Source of the DNA: Candidatus Dormiibacterota bacterium
GTDB lineage: Bacteria; Chloroflexota; Dormibacteria; Dormibacterales; Dormibacteraceae
Length of the DNA stretch: 64,000 nucleotides
Direction of reading: 5' to 3'
Assembly: GCA_024280995.1 (NCBI GenBank)
Contig: JAMXLM010000012.1
Location: forward strand, 1-64,000
Below are positions 1 to 9,090 of the stretch, piece by piece. A program made the position numbers and the translations under genes. The number at the start of each line of letters is the position of its first letter. The first letter of the stretch is position 1. The notes under the pieces are model-generated. The model did no database searches. It had not been told where the DNA came from and saw nothing but the letters and a program-made list of their open reading frames with translations.

Positions 1-26
1 AGCTCGTGGCGCTTTAACATCGGCTG

Positions 27-1259
27 GTGATCCGAGCCGTCATGGCCGACGCGCTTCTCGACCCGGCGAGCGGAGGCACGACCCGCGACGCCGTGGTCCT
101 GATCGAGGACGGGCGCGTCACAAAAGCCGGCAAGCGCGATGGCACGAACGTCCCGCGCGATGCCGAGACCATCGACGCCACCGGCCTCACCATCCTGCCC
201 GGCCTGATCGACTGCCACGTCCACCTCACGAGCCTCGGCGAAGGTCTCGACCTCGCCCGCGAGCTGACCACTCCGCCGACCTTCGAGCTGATGCGCGCCG
301 TGCGCGCAGCCAGGCGAACCCTAGACGCCGGGTTCACCTCGGTCCGTGACGCGGCCGGGTCTCCCGCCGGCATCAAGATGGCCATCGAGCAGGGCTACTT
401 TTCCGGACCGCGGATGTTCGTCACGGTTACCGGTCTCAGCCAGACCGGCGGCCACACCGACGCGCACTTCATGTGCGGCGCGGACCTCGACATCCCGCTG
501 CCCGACCGGCCCTACTCCGTGGTCGACGGGGTGGAAAACATGCGCCTGCGTGTGCGCGAGGTGCTCCGAGCCGGCGCCGACTGGATCAAGCTGTGCACGT
601 CGGGTGGGGTGCTGTCTCCGGGCGACCAACCCCATCACGCCGCGTTGTCGCTCGAAGAGATCAAGGCCGCGGTCGAAGAGGCGCGCGTCCAGGGCCGCAG
701 GGTCATGGCCCACGCGCAGGCGAACGCGGGCATCAAGAACGCCTTGCGCGGCGGCGTCTCGACCATCGAGCACGCGATCTGGCTCGACGGCGATGCGATC
801 GAGATGATGCTCGATGGGCGCAACGGGCTCGTTCCGACGCTCGTCGCCCCGCACTGGGTCATCCGCCACGCGGAGGCGGGGAAGATGCCGTCGTACGCGA
901 TCGCCAAGGCGAAGGCCGTGATCGACGACCACAAGGCAAGCATCAAGATGGCGATCGAGTCCGGCGTGAAAGTCGCCTTCGGCACCGACACAGGCGTCGG
1001 ACCGCACGGCTCCAACGGCGAGGAGTTCCTCCTGATGCACGAGCTTGGGATGGAGCCGCTCGAATGCATCCGCGCCGCGACGAACGTCGCCGCGGAGACG
1101 ATCGGCATGCAAGGTGTCGGCAGCCTCGACCTGGGATCGTGGGGAGACGTGATCGGCGTGGCAGGCGACCCCGTCGCCAACCTCGAGCTGCTCTCGAAAC
1201 CCGAGAACATCCAGCTCGTGATCAAGGGCGGCGACCTGGTGAAGAGCACGCTCAATTGA
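27..1259 (+). CDS. Amidohydrolase family protein
   Basis: Predicted metal-dependent amidohydrolase of 410 residues, closest in pattern to the imidazolonepropionase/prolidase branch. The TIM-barrel entry carries the metal motif GLIDCHVHLTS (HxH) near residue 60. Further expected ligands are the histidines in MAHAQANAG and STIEHA and the aspartate in FGTDTGVG near residue 320. Relatives hydrolyse C-N bonds of cyclic amides or dipeptides in the cytoplasm; the substrate cannot be told here. GTG 27 is taken as start because the first strand begins at once (VIRAVMADALLDP). The following gene starts inside this gene's stop codon, so the two are probably cotranscribed. The window begins only 26 bases upstream. 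Confidence 0.85.
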   Translation: MIRAVMADALLDPASGGTTRDAVVLIEDGRVTKAGKRDGTNVPRDAETIDATGLTILPGLIDCHVHLTSLGEGLDLARELTTPPTFELMRAVRAARRTLDAGFTSVRDAAGSPAGIKMAIEQGYFSGPRMFVTVTGLSQTGGHTDAHFMCGADLDIPLPDRPYSVVDGVENMRLRVREVLRAGADWIKLCTSGGVLSPGDQPHHAALSLEEIKAAVEEARVQGRRVMAHAQANAGIKNALRGGVSTIEHAIWLDGDAIEMMLDGRNGLVPTLVAPHWVIRHAEAGKMPSYAIAKAKAVIDDHKASIKMAIESGVKVAFGTDTGVGPHGSNGEEFLLMHELGMEPLECIRAATNVAAETIGMQGVGSLDLGSWGDVIGVAGDPVANLELLSKPENIQLVIKGGDLVKSTLN

Positions 1260-1684
1260 GACTCGACTGGGCGCTGCTCGCCAACGCCGCCGAGGCCCCG
1301 CCCAACGGCCTCGTCTACATCCTCGGCGCCGGCTTCGACACTCTGATCCGCGACCAGTTCCCGACCCCGTTCGGCGGTGTGATCGTCCTGAGACTTCAGA
1401 CGACGCGACTCGAGACGGAGCGTCCACACAAGGTGGAGGTGCACGCCACCGACGAGGACGGCAAGCCGATACTTCCGCAACCCATCGTGCTCAACCTCCC
1501 CGCGCGCCAGGTCCCGGCCGAGTATCCGCACGGCTGGGATCTTTCCGCGAGCATCGTCATCAACCTGACGAGCGTGCCCATCAACCGGCCCGGCTTCTAC
1601 AACTTCGAGATCCTGATCGACGACCAGCAGGTCCGAACCCTGCCCTTCCGCGCGGTGAAAGCAGCTCAGGTCCAGACCGTTTGA
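1256..1684 (+). CDS. DUF6941-like conserved hypothetical protein
   Basis: A 142-residue protein starting at TTG 1256, which overlaps the preceding stop as TTGA. The N-terminal pattern LDWALLANAAEAPPNGLVYILGAGFDT resembles the DUF6941 family, whose members begin with a short strand and an LxGxG(W/F)D segment (the quoted stretch is two adjacent pieces, residues 3-29). The rest is beta-rich, with a PxFxN-type segment near the C-terminus (NRPGFYNFEILID). There is no signal peptide or membrane segment. The function of the family is unknown. It ends in a TTGA overlap with the DedA gene, so three genes form one likely operon. Confidence 0.7.
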   Translation: MRLDWALLANAAEAPPNGLVYILGAGFDTLIRDQFPTPFGGVIVLRLQTTRLETERPHKVEVHATDEDGKPILPQPIVLNLPARQVPAEYPHGWDLSASIVINLTSVPINRPGFYNFEILIDDQQVRTLPFRAVKAAQVQTV

Positions 1685-2274
1685 CCGCCGCGGTCAGCAA
1701 CTTCATCGCGAGCTACGGCCTGCTCGCCGTGTTCGTCCTCATGGTGATCGAGAGCTGCGGCATTCCGTTTCCGAGCGAGGTCATCATGCCGACCGCCGGT
1801 CTATTGGCGGCCGGCGGACACATGAGCCTGGTGGCGGCGATCATCGCCGGCGCTTTCGCCAACCTCGTCGGCTCGCTCATCGCATACGGGCTCGCGGCTC
1901 GATTCGGAAAGCCGCTGTTGCTCGGCCCCGGCCGTTACGTCGGCATCCGGCGCCACCACCTGGAGATCGCCGACGGCTGGTTCCAGAGATGGGGTCTCTT
2001 CGCCGTGCTCGCAGGTCGGGTGCTGCCGGCCGTCCGCACCTACATCTCGTTTCCGGCGGGCCTCGCGCGGGTCGACCTCGTCCGGTTCTCAGTGCTCACG
2101 TTCGCCGGCGCTCTGCCCTGGTGCGCGGCGCTGGCGCTCGTCGGCTTCGAGCTTGGCCGCAACTACCAGAAGGTGAGCGACCCCATCGGCAAAGCGGCGA
2201 TCGTGCTGGCGCTACTCGTGGTGGCCGCGGTGGTCGTCTGGTACTTCCGAGGCAGACGCGAAGCGGTCCAGTGA
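1681..2274 (+). CDS. DedA family (SNARE-associated Golgi) membrane protein
   Basis: Integral membrane protein of 197 residues with about five hydrophobic segments. It has the DedA hallmarks: an early ESCGIPFPSEV segment (acidic residue plus PxPSE), the loop GYxxAxRFGKPLL-like AARFGKPLLL, and the conserved arginine/proline segment LAGRVLPAVRTYISFPAG. Family members are proposed lipid-carrier flippases or transporters for undecaprenyl phosphate or phosphatidylethanolamine, with proton coupling. Start TTG 1681 overlaps the previous stop. The 3' end overlaps the convergent flavoenzyme gene by 63 bp. Confidence 0.9.
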   Translation: MTAAVSNFIASYGLLAVFVLMVIESCGIPFPSEVIMPTAGLLAAGGHMSLVAAIIAGAFANLVGSLIAYGLAARFGKPLLLGPGRYVGIRRHHLEIADGWFQRWGLFAVLAGRVLPAVRTYISFPAGLARVDLVRFSVLTFAGALPWCAALALVGFELGRNYQKVSDPIGKAAIVLALLVVAAVVVWYFRGRREAVQ

Positions 2275-3327
2275 AAAGTGCGCGATATCGCGTCGCGTGC
2301 CGCCGTCCAGGACCATGTCGGCAGCGATGTCGCCAATGATCGGGCCGAACTTGAAGCCGTGCCCTGAGCACGCGCTGATCACCACCACGCGCGGGTCATC
2401 GGGGCTGAAGTCGATGACGAAGTCGTCGTCGGGCGTGTTGCTGTACATGCACGTCAGTGTTCGCTCGACGTGCCCGCTCACGCCTCGCAGATGGGTTGCG
2501 GCAAGCAGTCGCAGCGGGTCGAGGTCGCGCTCGTCGACGCGCCGGCGGATCGTCTCCGGCGTCGTGATCTCACCTTCGTGATGGCGTCCGAGCTTCAGCG
2601 TCTTTCCGTCGAGCGATGGGATTCCGTACATGAACTTGGAATCCGGCGACTCTCGCATGAACGCCGGAAAGTTGTCGGGCCGGAACCATTCGGCGTCGCG
2701 AGCGATCGAGAACCAGCCATGAACCTGGCGCTCGATCCGCAGCGGGATCCAATCGACCAGCTCGGGTGTCCACGGGCCGGCCGCGACGACTACCGCGTCG
2801 ACGCCTGAGCGCACGCCGGCGATCGATTTGACCAGCGTGTCGCGACGGACGTCTGGAACCTGCGCGAGCATCGCTCTCACCGCGGCCTCGGGGTTCAGAA
2901 ACCCCGCCTGGTGATCGAGGACCGCAACCTCGCCGTCGCGGACCAGGTGCCCGCGATAGCGGCGGCGGAAGTCCTCGGTCTCGAGGTAGTCGACCGCAAG
3001 GCCATGCTCCCTCGCCGCCTGAGCCGCCCTCGTGACCAGCCCGGAGGTGGCAGACCCGATCATCAGCGCGCCGTTCATGGTCAGGATGTGCTCTCCGCTC
3101 AGCTGCTCGAGCTCGCGCCACAGCGGGAAGACCTCGTTGAGGAGCGGGACGTAGAACGAGCCCTCGAAATACGCGGACCGGATGATTCGCGACTCGCCGT
3201 GCGACGAGCCCTGCGCATGAGGCGGAGAGAAGCGGTCGTACAGCGTGACTTCGGCGCCGCGCTTCGTCAGCCGCCAGGCGGCGGCCGCGCCGGCCACGCC
3301 TCCACCGATGACCGCGACCTTCACCAC
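2212..3327 (-). CDS. FAD-dependent oxidoreductase, sarcosine/N-methyltryptophan oxidase-like
   Basis: A 371-residue flavoenzyme of the DAO family. The N-terminus holds the dinucleotide motif VIGGGVAGAAAAWRL, followed by QGSSHGESRIIRSAYFEG, which matches the GSSHG(D/E)xRI signature of monomeric sarcosine oxidase. Near residue 295 the segment LTCMYSNTPDDDFVID contains the cysteine that covalently binds FAD in monomeric sarcosine oxidases. These enzymes oxidise secondary N-methyl amines to the amine, formaldehyde and peroxide. GTG 3327 or the next codon, GTG 3324, is the start. The lipoyl protein lies 9 bp upstream on the same strand. The 3' end runs 63 bp into the DedA gene. Confidence 0.85.
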   Translation of the reverse strand: MVKVAVIGGGVAGAAAAWRLTKRGAEVTLYDRFSPPHAQGSSHGESRIIRSAYFEGSFYVPLLNEVFPLWRELEQLSGEHILTMNGALMIGSATSGLVTRAAQAAREHGLAVDYLETEDFRRRYRGHLVRDGEVAVLDHQAGFLNPEAAVRAMLAQVPDVRRDTLVKSIAGVRSGVDAVVVAAGPWTPELVDWIPLRIERQVHGWFSIARDAEWFRPDNFPAFMRESPDSKFMYGIPSLDGKTLKLGRHHEGEITTPETIRRRVDERDLDPLRLLAATHLRGVSGHVERTLTCMYSNTPDDDFVIDFSPDDPRVVVISACSGHGFKFGPIIGDIAADMVLDGGTRRDIAHFSLDRFASASEVPDDHRGHHE

Positions 3328-3336
3328 GGAGGCTCG

Positions 3337-3582
3337 CTACTCGGCGGCGATGCGCGCGATCGCCTGCCCGGGTGTCACCGGATCTCCGACCTCCAGCAGC
3401 AGCGCGTCGACGACCCCGGAGATAGGGGAGGGGATCTCGGCGTTGACCTTGTCGGTGTGAGCCTCCATCAACGTCTCGCCCTCGGCGACATGGTCGCCGC
3501 GCTGCTTGCTCCACGCGCCGACGGTGATCTCTTCCGCCCCCTGCAGCTCCGGCATCACGACCTCGCGAACCTCAACGCTCAT
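3337..3582 (-). CDS. Stand-alone biotin/lipoyl-attachment domain protein
   Basis: An 81-residue protein consisting of a single lipoyl/biotinyl hammerhead. The lysine expected to be modified sits in HTDKVNAEIPSP, which is the lipoyl type (DKxxxE) rather than the biotin type (AMKM). In 2-oxoacid dehydrogenases this domain is fused to the E2 core; here no catalytic domain follows. No E1, E2 or E3 genes are nearby. ATG 3582 is preceded by a GGAG/GAGG stretch. The sarcosine-oxidase-like gene follows after 9 bp, so the pair is probably one transcript. A free carrier domain of this kind could serve a dehydrogenase encoded elsewhere or act as a lipoyl reservoir; this is inference. Confidence 0.85.
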   Translation of the reverse strand: MSVEVREVVMPELQGAEEITVGAWSKQRGDHVAEGETLMEAHTDKVNAEIPSPISGVVDALLLEVGDPVTPGQAIARIAAE

Positions 3583-3600
3583 CGCCTCAATTCTCCAACG

Positions 3601-5190
<1,590 letters not shown>

Positions 5191-5262
5191 GGCGTCGCCA
5201 TGTTACGTCCCGACCCTCCGCGCGTTTGGTCAGCAAATCTTTCGCGCAGGAGGCCGACTCAC
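5191..5262. promoter_or_regulatory. Divergent upstream region of the ABC-F and DUF4349 genes
   Basis: This 72-bp segment separates two divergently transcribed genes and must hold both 5' ends. The Shine-Dalgarno sequence AGGAGG lies at 5248-5253, nine bases before ATG 5263, and fixes the DUF4349 start. No convincing -35/-10 pair stands out. Confidence 0.4.
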
Positions 5263-6201
5263 ATGAGGAAGCTCGTCGTCACCCTTTTCGTCCTGGGGAC
5301 CCTGGCGGCGATGGCCGCATGCGGCGGATCCGCTAGCGAGAGCGCCGGCCCGACCAACACCAACCAGTCTCGCGGGGCCGGGCTCAGCAACGGGGCGGGC
5401 TCCTCCTCCGGAGCGCCTTCCACCAGCACCGGCGCGCCCGCGCAAACCGCACCCGGCGGTGGAACCCTGCCGGCCGACACCGTCCCGGCGCTCCAGGGTC
5501 CGCCCGTGATCCGACAGGCGCAGCTGAGCATCATCGTCGGCTCTGGCACCTTCGACACCAAGCTGAGCGACGTGCGCACTCTGGTCGAGGGCCAGGGCGG
5601 CTACATCGCCGGCACCGACGCGCAGGCCAACCCGACGGCGTCTGACCAGCCGTCCTCGATCCGCACCGGCGTCATCAACTTCATGGTCCCGGCCGCCAAC
5701 TTCGACGCCACCATCGACGCGCTCTCCAAGGTCGGCAAGGTGCAGGGCGAGCACATCACGGGCACCGACGTCAGCGCGCAGTACGTCGACCTGCACGCCC
5801 GCCTGGACAACGCCGAGGCGCAGCGCAGCGCCATGCTCGCGCTCCTGGCCCAGGCCAAGAACATCAACGACATCATCGCGGTGCAGAACCAGATCGGCCA
5901 GATCACCGCCCAGATCGAGCAGCTGAAGGGGCAGATCAAGTACCTCGACGACAACACCTCGTACAGCCAGGTGTCGGTGACGCTGACCGAGGCAGGCGCG
6001 CCAGCACAGTCCACCACGACGTCAGACAGCTGGGGCTTCGCCACCGCGCTCAACGACGCGGCGCACAACTTCGTCGCTACCATCAACTACGTCATCAGCG
6101 GCCTCGGGGCGGTCGGTCCGCTCCTCGTGCTTGTCGGCCTTGGATACCTCGTCTGGCGCAGCAGGCGCCGCCCCGCGGCGTCGACCCCGCGCCAGGCCTG
6201 A
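5263..6201 (+). CDS. DUF4349 domain-containing lipoprotein
   Basis: A 312-residue secreted lipoprotein. Residues 1-19 are a lipoprotein signal with lipobox AAMAAC. A Ser/Gly/Pro-rich linker follows to about residue 75. The DUF4349 domain (about 80-255) opens with RQAQLSI, contains an alpha-helical coiled-coil part around IIAVQNQIGQITAQIEQLKG, and ends with a strand (YSQVSVTLTE). A C-terminal membrane helix (about 280-300) and Arg-rich tail follow. Family members are surface or periplasmic proteins of unknown function. The strong AGGAGG site supports ATG 5263 against the much longer open frame upstream, which is antisense to the ABC-F gene. Confidence 0.85.
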   Translation: MRKLVVTLFVLGTLAAMAACGGSASESAGPTNTNQSRGAGLSNGAGSSSGAPSTSTGAPAQTAPGGGTLPADTVPALQGPPVIRQAQLSIIVGSGTFDTKLSDVRTLVEGQGGYIAGTDAQANPTASDQPSSIRTGVINFMVPAANFDATIDALSKVGKVQGEHITGTDVSAQYVDLHARLDNAEAQRSAMLALLAQAKNINDIIAVQNQIGQITAQIEQLKGQIKYLDDNTSYSQVSVTLTEAGAPAQSTTTSDSWGFATALNDAAHNFVATINYVISGLGAVGPLLVLVGLGYLVWRSRRRPAASTPRQA

Positions 6202-6207
6202 CTCCTG

Positions 6208-6237
6208 AGCGGGCCGGTTTCCAAACGCCGGCCCGCT
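6208..6237 (+). terminator. Hairpin downstream of the DUF4349 gene
   Basis: A perfect 10-bp inverted repeat (AGCGGGCCGG at 6208-6217, CCGGCCCGCT at 6228-6237) with a 10-base loop lies 6 bases after the stop codon. It is not followed by a T run, so it may be a weak terminator or an RNA 3'-end stabiliser. Confidence 0.5.
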
Positions 6238-6392
6238 TCAGTAACCTTCGGCGGTAATGCTGAAGACACGGTGCTTCACCGCAATGCCGCCCGCCAGAAT
6301 CCCCGCCTCGACGTACCTGGCCGCGCTGGGACTGGCGACTTGCGGCGGCCCGAAATATCTCCTCTGCCGGGATCTGTTCCATCAGGTGGGGC

Positions 6393-6923
6393 ATGACGGC
6401 CGAAGAGAAGGCCGGTGACGAAGGCCAGATCGTCGAGCTGCCGGCGGCGTCGCGCGCAACCGACATAGCGCTCGACGAGCTGGAGCTGGTCTACGCCTTC
6501 ATCTACGCACGGGTCGGCAACCGGGCCGATACCGAGGACCTGACTCAGCAGGTGGCCTTGAAGGCGATCCCCCGCCTGCGCCAGGGCGCCCCGGCGAGCG
6601 CGATCCGGGGCTATCTGTTCGCGACCGCCCGGTCCGTGCTTGGGGCGTTCTGGAGCACTCGGCTCGGGCTCTCCGAGGCCGAGCTGCACGAGGACCTGGC
6701 CATGGTGCTTCCGGCGCCGCCGCCCTCCGAGGAGGGGGTCGAGCGAGTGCAGGGCATCCTGGAACAGCTTTCGGACAACTACCGCAAGGTGCTGGAGCTG
6801 CGTTTCCTGCACGGGTATTCGTTAAAGGAAGTCGCTGCTGAGATGAACTCCACGGTCGGAGCGATAAAGGTGATGCAGCTGCGCGCGCTGCGCGCGGCCG
6901 CCAAGTTGAGGCCCCCTGAATGA
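6393..6923 (+). CDS. RNA polymerase sigma factor, ECF (sigma-70 family)
   Basis: A 176-residue ECF sigma factor. Region 2 lies at about residues 25-85 (YAFIYARVGNRADTEDLTQQVALKA, read as two adjacent pieces), with the typical AEDLTQ-like core. Region 4 lies at about 110-170 with LSDNYRKVLELRFLHGYS and the HTH LKEVAAEMNSTVGAIKVMQ. The last bases overlap the next gene as ATGA (6920-6923), so the sigma factor and the Rieske membrane protein are translationally coupled. That is the position where ECF operons normally encode the anti-sigma factor. ATG 6393 is preceded by a purine-rich GGTGGGG stretch. Confidence 0.9.
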   Translation: MTAEEKAGDEGQIVELPAASRATDIALDELELVYAFIYARVGNRADTEDLTQQVALKAIPRLRQGAPASAIRGYLFATARSVLGAFWSTRLGLSEAELHEDLAMVLPAPPPSEEGVERVQGILEQLSDNYRKVLELRFLHGYSLKEVAAEMNSTVGAIKVMQLRALRAAAKLRPPE

Positions 6924-7573
6924 ACGACAAGCCCGAAAATCGAGTCGAGAAGATAGTCGCCGACCTGCTCCATGGCCGGCGCCTGAAGCTGCGCGCCGGT
7001 GACGCCGAAGAGAAGTCGGCGATCACGGCGGCGGCGCAGCTGGCTGGAATGCGCCAGGGTCCGCAGAGGATGCACCCTGCGTTCCGCAAGCGCCTGCAGC
7101 GTGCGCTGGAGGAGGCGCCAGGCGACGCCTGGATCTCCCGGCGCGCCGCGCTGGTGGCGGGCCTGGGTTTCGCAGCCGGCGCGGCCGGCGGCGTGCTCCT
7201 GGGCCGGGACGTCCGCCCCCAAACCTTCCAGGCATCGTCGTCGCAGCCGATCGAGCCCTTCAACGCTCGCTGGGTCGACGTCGGGGCGCTGACGGACCTT
7301 CCCGACGGAGGTGGCGCTCGGGTCACCGCAGGCGGCGTCGGCGCGTACGTCTTCCGCAGCGGAGACAAGGTCAACGCGGTCTCCTCGGTCTGCTCGCACC
7401 TTCCTTGCGAGCTCTGGTACGACCAGCACGAAGCCAACCTCGCTTGCCCATGCCACCCGGCGAGATTCACCTCCACGGGCCAGCCGATCGACTCCTACAC
7501 GCTCTCCCCGCTGAGCACCGTCCACGCGCGCGTCACGGCCGAGGGCCGGGTGGAGGTGCTGGGCACCGAATGA
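6920..7573 (+). CDS. Membrane-anchored Rieske [2Fe-2S] protein coupled to an ECF sigma factor
   Basis: A 217-residue protein in three parts. Residues 1-70 are a charged helical cytoplasmic region containing a DAEEKSAI-type segment and PAFRKRLQRAL. Residues 73-96 form a Tat-like twin-arginine plus hydrophobic helix (SRRAALVAGLGFAAGAAGG). Residues 110-217 form a Rieske domain. Cluster ligands are C158/H160 (CSH) and C176/H179 (CPCH). C163 and C178 are placed as the disulfide pair of bc1-type high-potential Rieske proteins. No cytochrome b or oxygenase gene is nearby. The 4-bp overlaps with the sigma gene upstream and the small gene downstream suggest a role as a redox-responsive anti-sigma factor, which is inference. 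Confidence 0.85.
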   Translation: MNDKPENRVEKIVADLLHGRRLKLRAGDAEEKSAITAAAQLAGMRQGPQRMHPAFRKRLQRALEEAPGDAWISRRAALVAGLGFAAGAAGGVLLGRDVRPQTFQASSSQPIEPFNARWVDVGALTDLPDGGGARVTAGGVGAYVFRSGDKVNAVSSVCSHLPCELWYDQHEANLACPCHPARFTSTGQPIDSYTLSPLSTVHARVTAEGRVEVLGTE

Positions 7574-7833
7574 ACGTGCCGGTGCACAGGTCGAGGCAGG
7601 TTGCCCTCGACCGCTGTCTACTGCTCCTCGAGGAGGCGCAGGTGCGCGGCCAGGCCCGGATCGACGGCGAGCTCGGCGCGGCCCTGCGCAAGAACCTCGA
7701 GCACGCCGGCGTGATCGCCGACCACCGGCTGGAGGGGCGAAGGATCGACCGCGTGCTCGACGACATCTTCGCGCTGCAGGCCAGTTTGCTGGGCCAGGAA
7801 CCCGAGGACTCGCGGCACCACAACGGCGCTTAG
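7570..7833 (+). CDS. Small hypothetical protein, third gene of the ECF-Rieske operon
   Basis: An 87-residue soluble protein starting at ATG 7570, overlapping the Rieske gene's stop as ATGA. It is predicted mostly alpha-helical (residues 10-75 form two to three charged helices) with no cysteines beyond one near residue 16. There is no signal peptide and no recognised domain. The strict 4-bp coupling makes a functional link with the sigma factor and Rieske protein likely. I do not recognise a family. Confidence 0.65.
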   Translation: MNVPVHRSRQVALDRCLLLLEEAQVRGQARIDGELGAALRKNLEHAGVIADHRLEGRRIDRVLDDIFALQASLLGQEPEDSRHHNGA

Positions 7834-7848
7834 CTATCATGCCCCCTT

Positions 7849-9075
7849 GTGACTACGAGCTTCAGTTCCTCGCGCTCTTTCCTCCTCACCTCTGAGTCGG
7901 TAACCGAAGGGCACCCCGACAAAGTCTGCGACCAGGTCTCCGACGCGGTCCTCGACGGCATGCTCACGCAGGACCCGCACGCGCGGGTGGCCTGCGAGAC
8001 CGCCATCACAAAAGGCCTGTGCGTCGTCATCGGCGAGGTGACGACCCACGCCGAGCTGGACATCCAGCGGACGATCCGCGACACCATCCGGTCGATCGGC
8101 TACAACGACGAATCGATCGGCTTTGACGCCGACCACGCCCTGATCCAGGTCTACCTCAAGGAGCAATCGCCGGACATCGCGGCCGGCGTCGACCGTTCGC
8201 TCGAGCTACGCGAAGGTCCGCTCGGCGAGGACCCGTACGACCTACAGGGAGCCGGCGACCAGGGCATGATGATCGGCTTCGCCTGCAGTGAGACGCCGGA
8301 GCTGATGCCGCTGACGATCTCGCTGGCGAACCGGCTGGCCCAGAGACTGGCCGAGGTCCGCAAGACCGGCAAGCTTCCCTTCCTGCGGCCGGACGGCAAG
8401 ACGCAGGTCACCGTGGAGTACGAGTACGGCAAGCCGAAGCGCATCGAGGCGATCGTCGTCTCGACCCACCACGCGGCGAGCGCGACGCAGAAGGAGATCG
8501 CCGAGGGGGTCAGAGCTCTGGTCATCGACCCGGTGCTCAAGGGCCAGGTGGTCGACGCCGCGACGAAGATCATGGTCAACCCGAGCGGCTCGTTCGTGAT
8601 CGGCGGCCCGGCCGCCGACGCCGGCCTCACCGGGCGAAAGATCATCGTCGACACCTACGGCGGCGTCGCCCGGCACGGCGGTGGCGCGTTCAGCGGCAAG
8701 GACCCGAGCAAGGTGGACCGCTCGGCCGCGTACGCCGCGCGACACGTGGCCAAGAACCTGGTGGCGGCGGGGCTGGCCGACAGGTGCGAGGTCCAGGTCT
8801 CGTACGCGATCGGTCGGGCGCATCCGACCTCGATCGCGGTCGAGACGTTCGGCACCGCGACCAAGAGCGAGGAGGAGCTGCTTGCGCTGGTGCGGCGGCA
8901 CTTCGACCTCAGGCCGGGCGCGATCATCGCCGGCATGGACCTGCTGCGGCCCATCTATCGGCCGACCGCGGCCTACGGACACTTCGGTCGTGACGACCTG
9001 GGCGTGCCCTGGGAACAGACCAACAAGGTCGAGGCGCTCCGCGCCGACGCGACGCTGGCCGCCCCGCACAGCTAA
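7849..9075 (+). CDS. metK: S-adenosylmethionine synthetase (methionine adenosyltransferase)
   Basis: A 408-residue cytoplasmic enzyme making S-adenosylmethionine from ATP and methionine. Family signatures are visible: [13 protein letters not shown] near the N-terminus (ATP and metal binding), the methionine-site hexapeptide GAGDQG (residues ~134-139), and the P-loop-like [19 protein letters not shown] at about residue 280. The length is as expected (about 390-410). GTG 7849 lies 15 bp after the ECF operon, leaving no room for a SAM riboswitch. The MshC-like ligase follows immediately. Confidence 0.97.
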   Translation: MTTSFSSSRSFLLTSESVTEGHPDKVCDQVSDAVLDGMLTQDPHARVACETAITKGLCVVIGEVTTHAELDIQRTIRDTIRSIGYNDESIGFDADHALIQVYLKEQSPDIAAGVDRSLELREGPLGEDPYDLQGAGDQGMMIGFACSETPELMPLTISLANRLAQRLAEVRKTGKLPFLRPDGKTQVTVEYEYGKPKRIEAIVVSTHHAASATQKEIAEGVRALVIDPVLKGQVVDAATKIMVNPSGSFVIGGPAADAGLTGRKIIVDTYGGVARHGGGAFSGKDPSKVDRSAAYAARHVAKNLVAAGLADRCEVQVSYAIGRAHPTSIAVETFGTATKSEEELLALVRRHFDLRPGAIIAGMDLLRPIYRPTAAYGHFGRDDLGVPWEQTNKVEALRADATLAAPHS

Positions 9076-9090
9076 CAAGCCACGGTCCGC

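Noticed and set aside
7834-7848. SAM riboswitch before metK.
   Set aside because: Only 15 bp separate metK from the previous gene, far too short, and no SAM-I/II/IV core is visible upstream.
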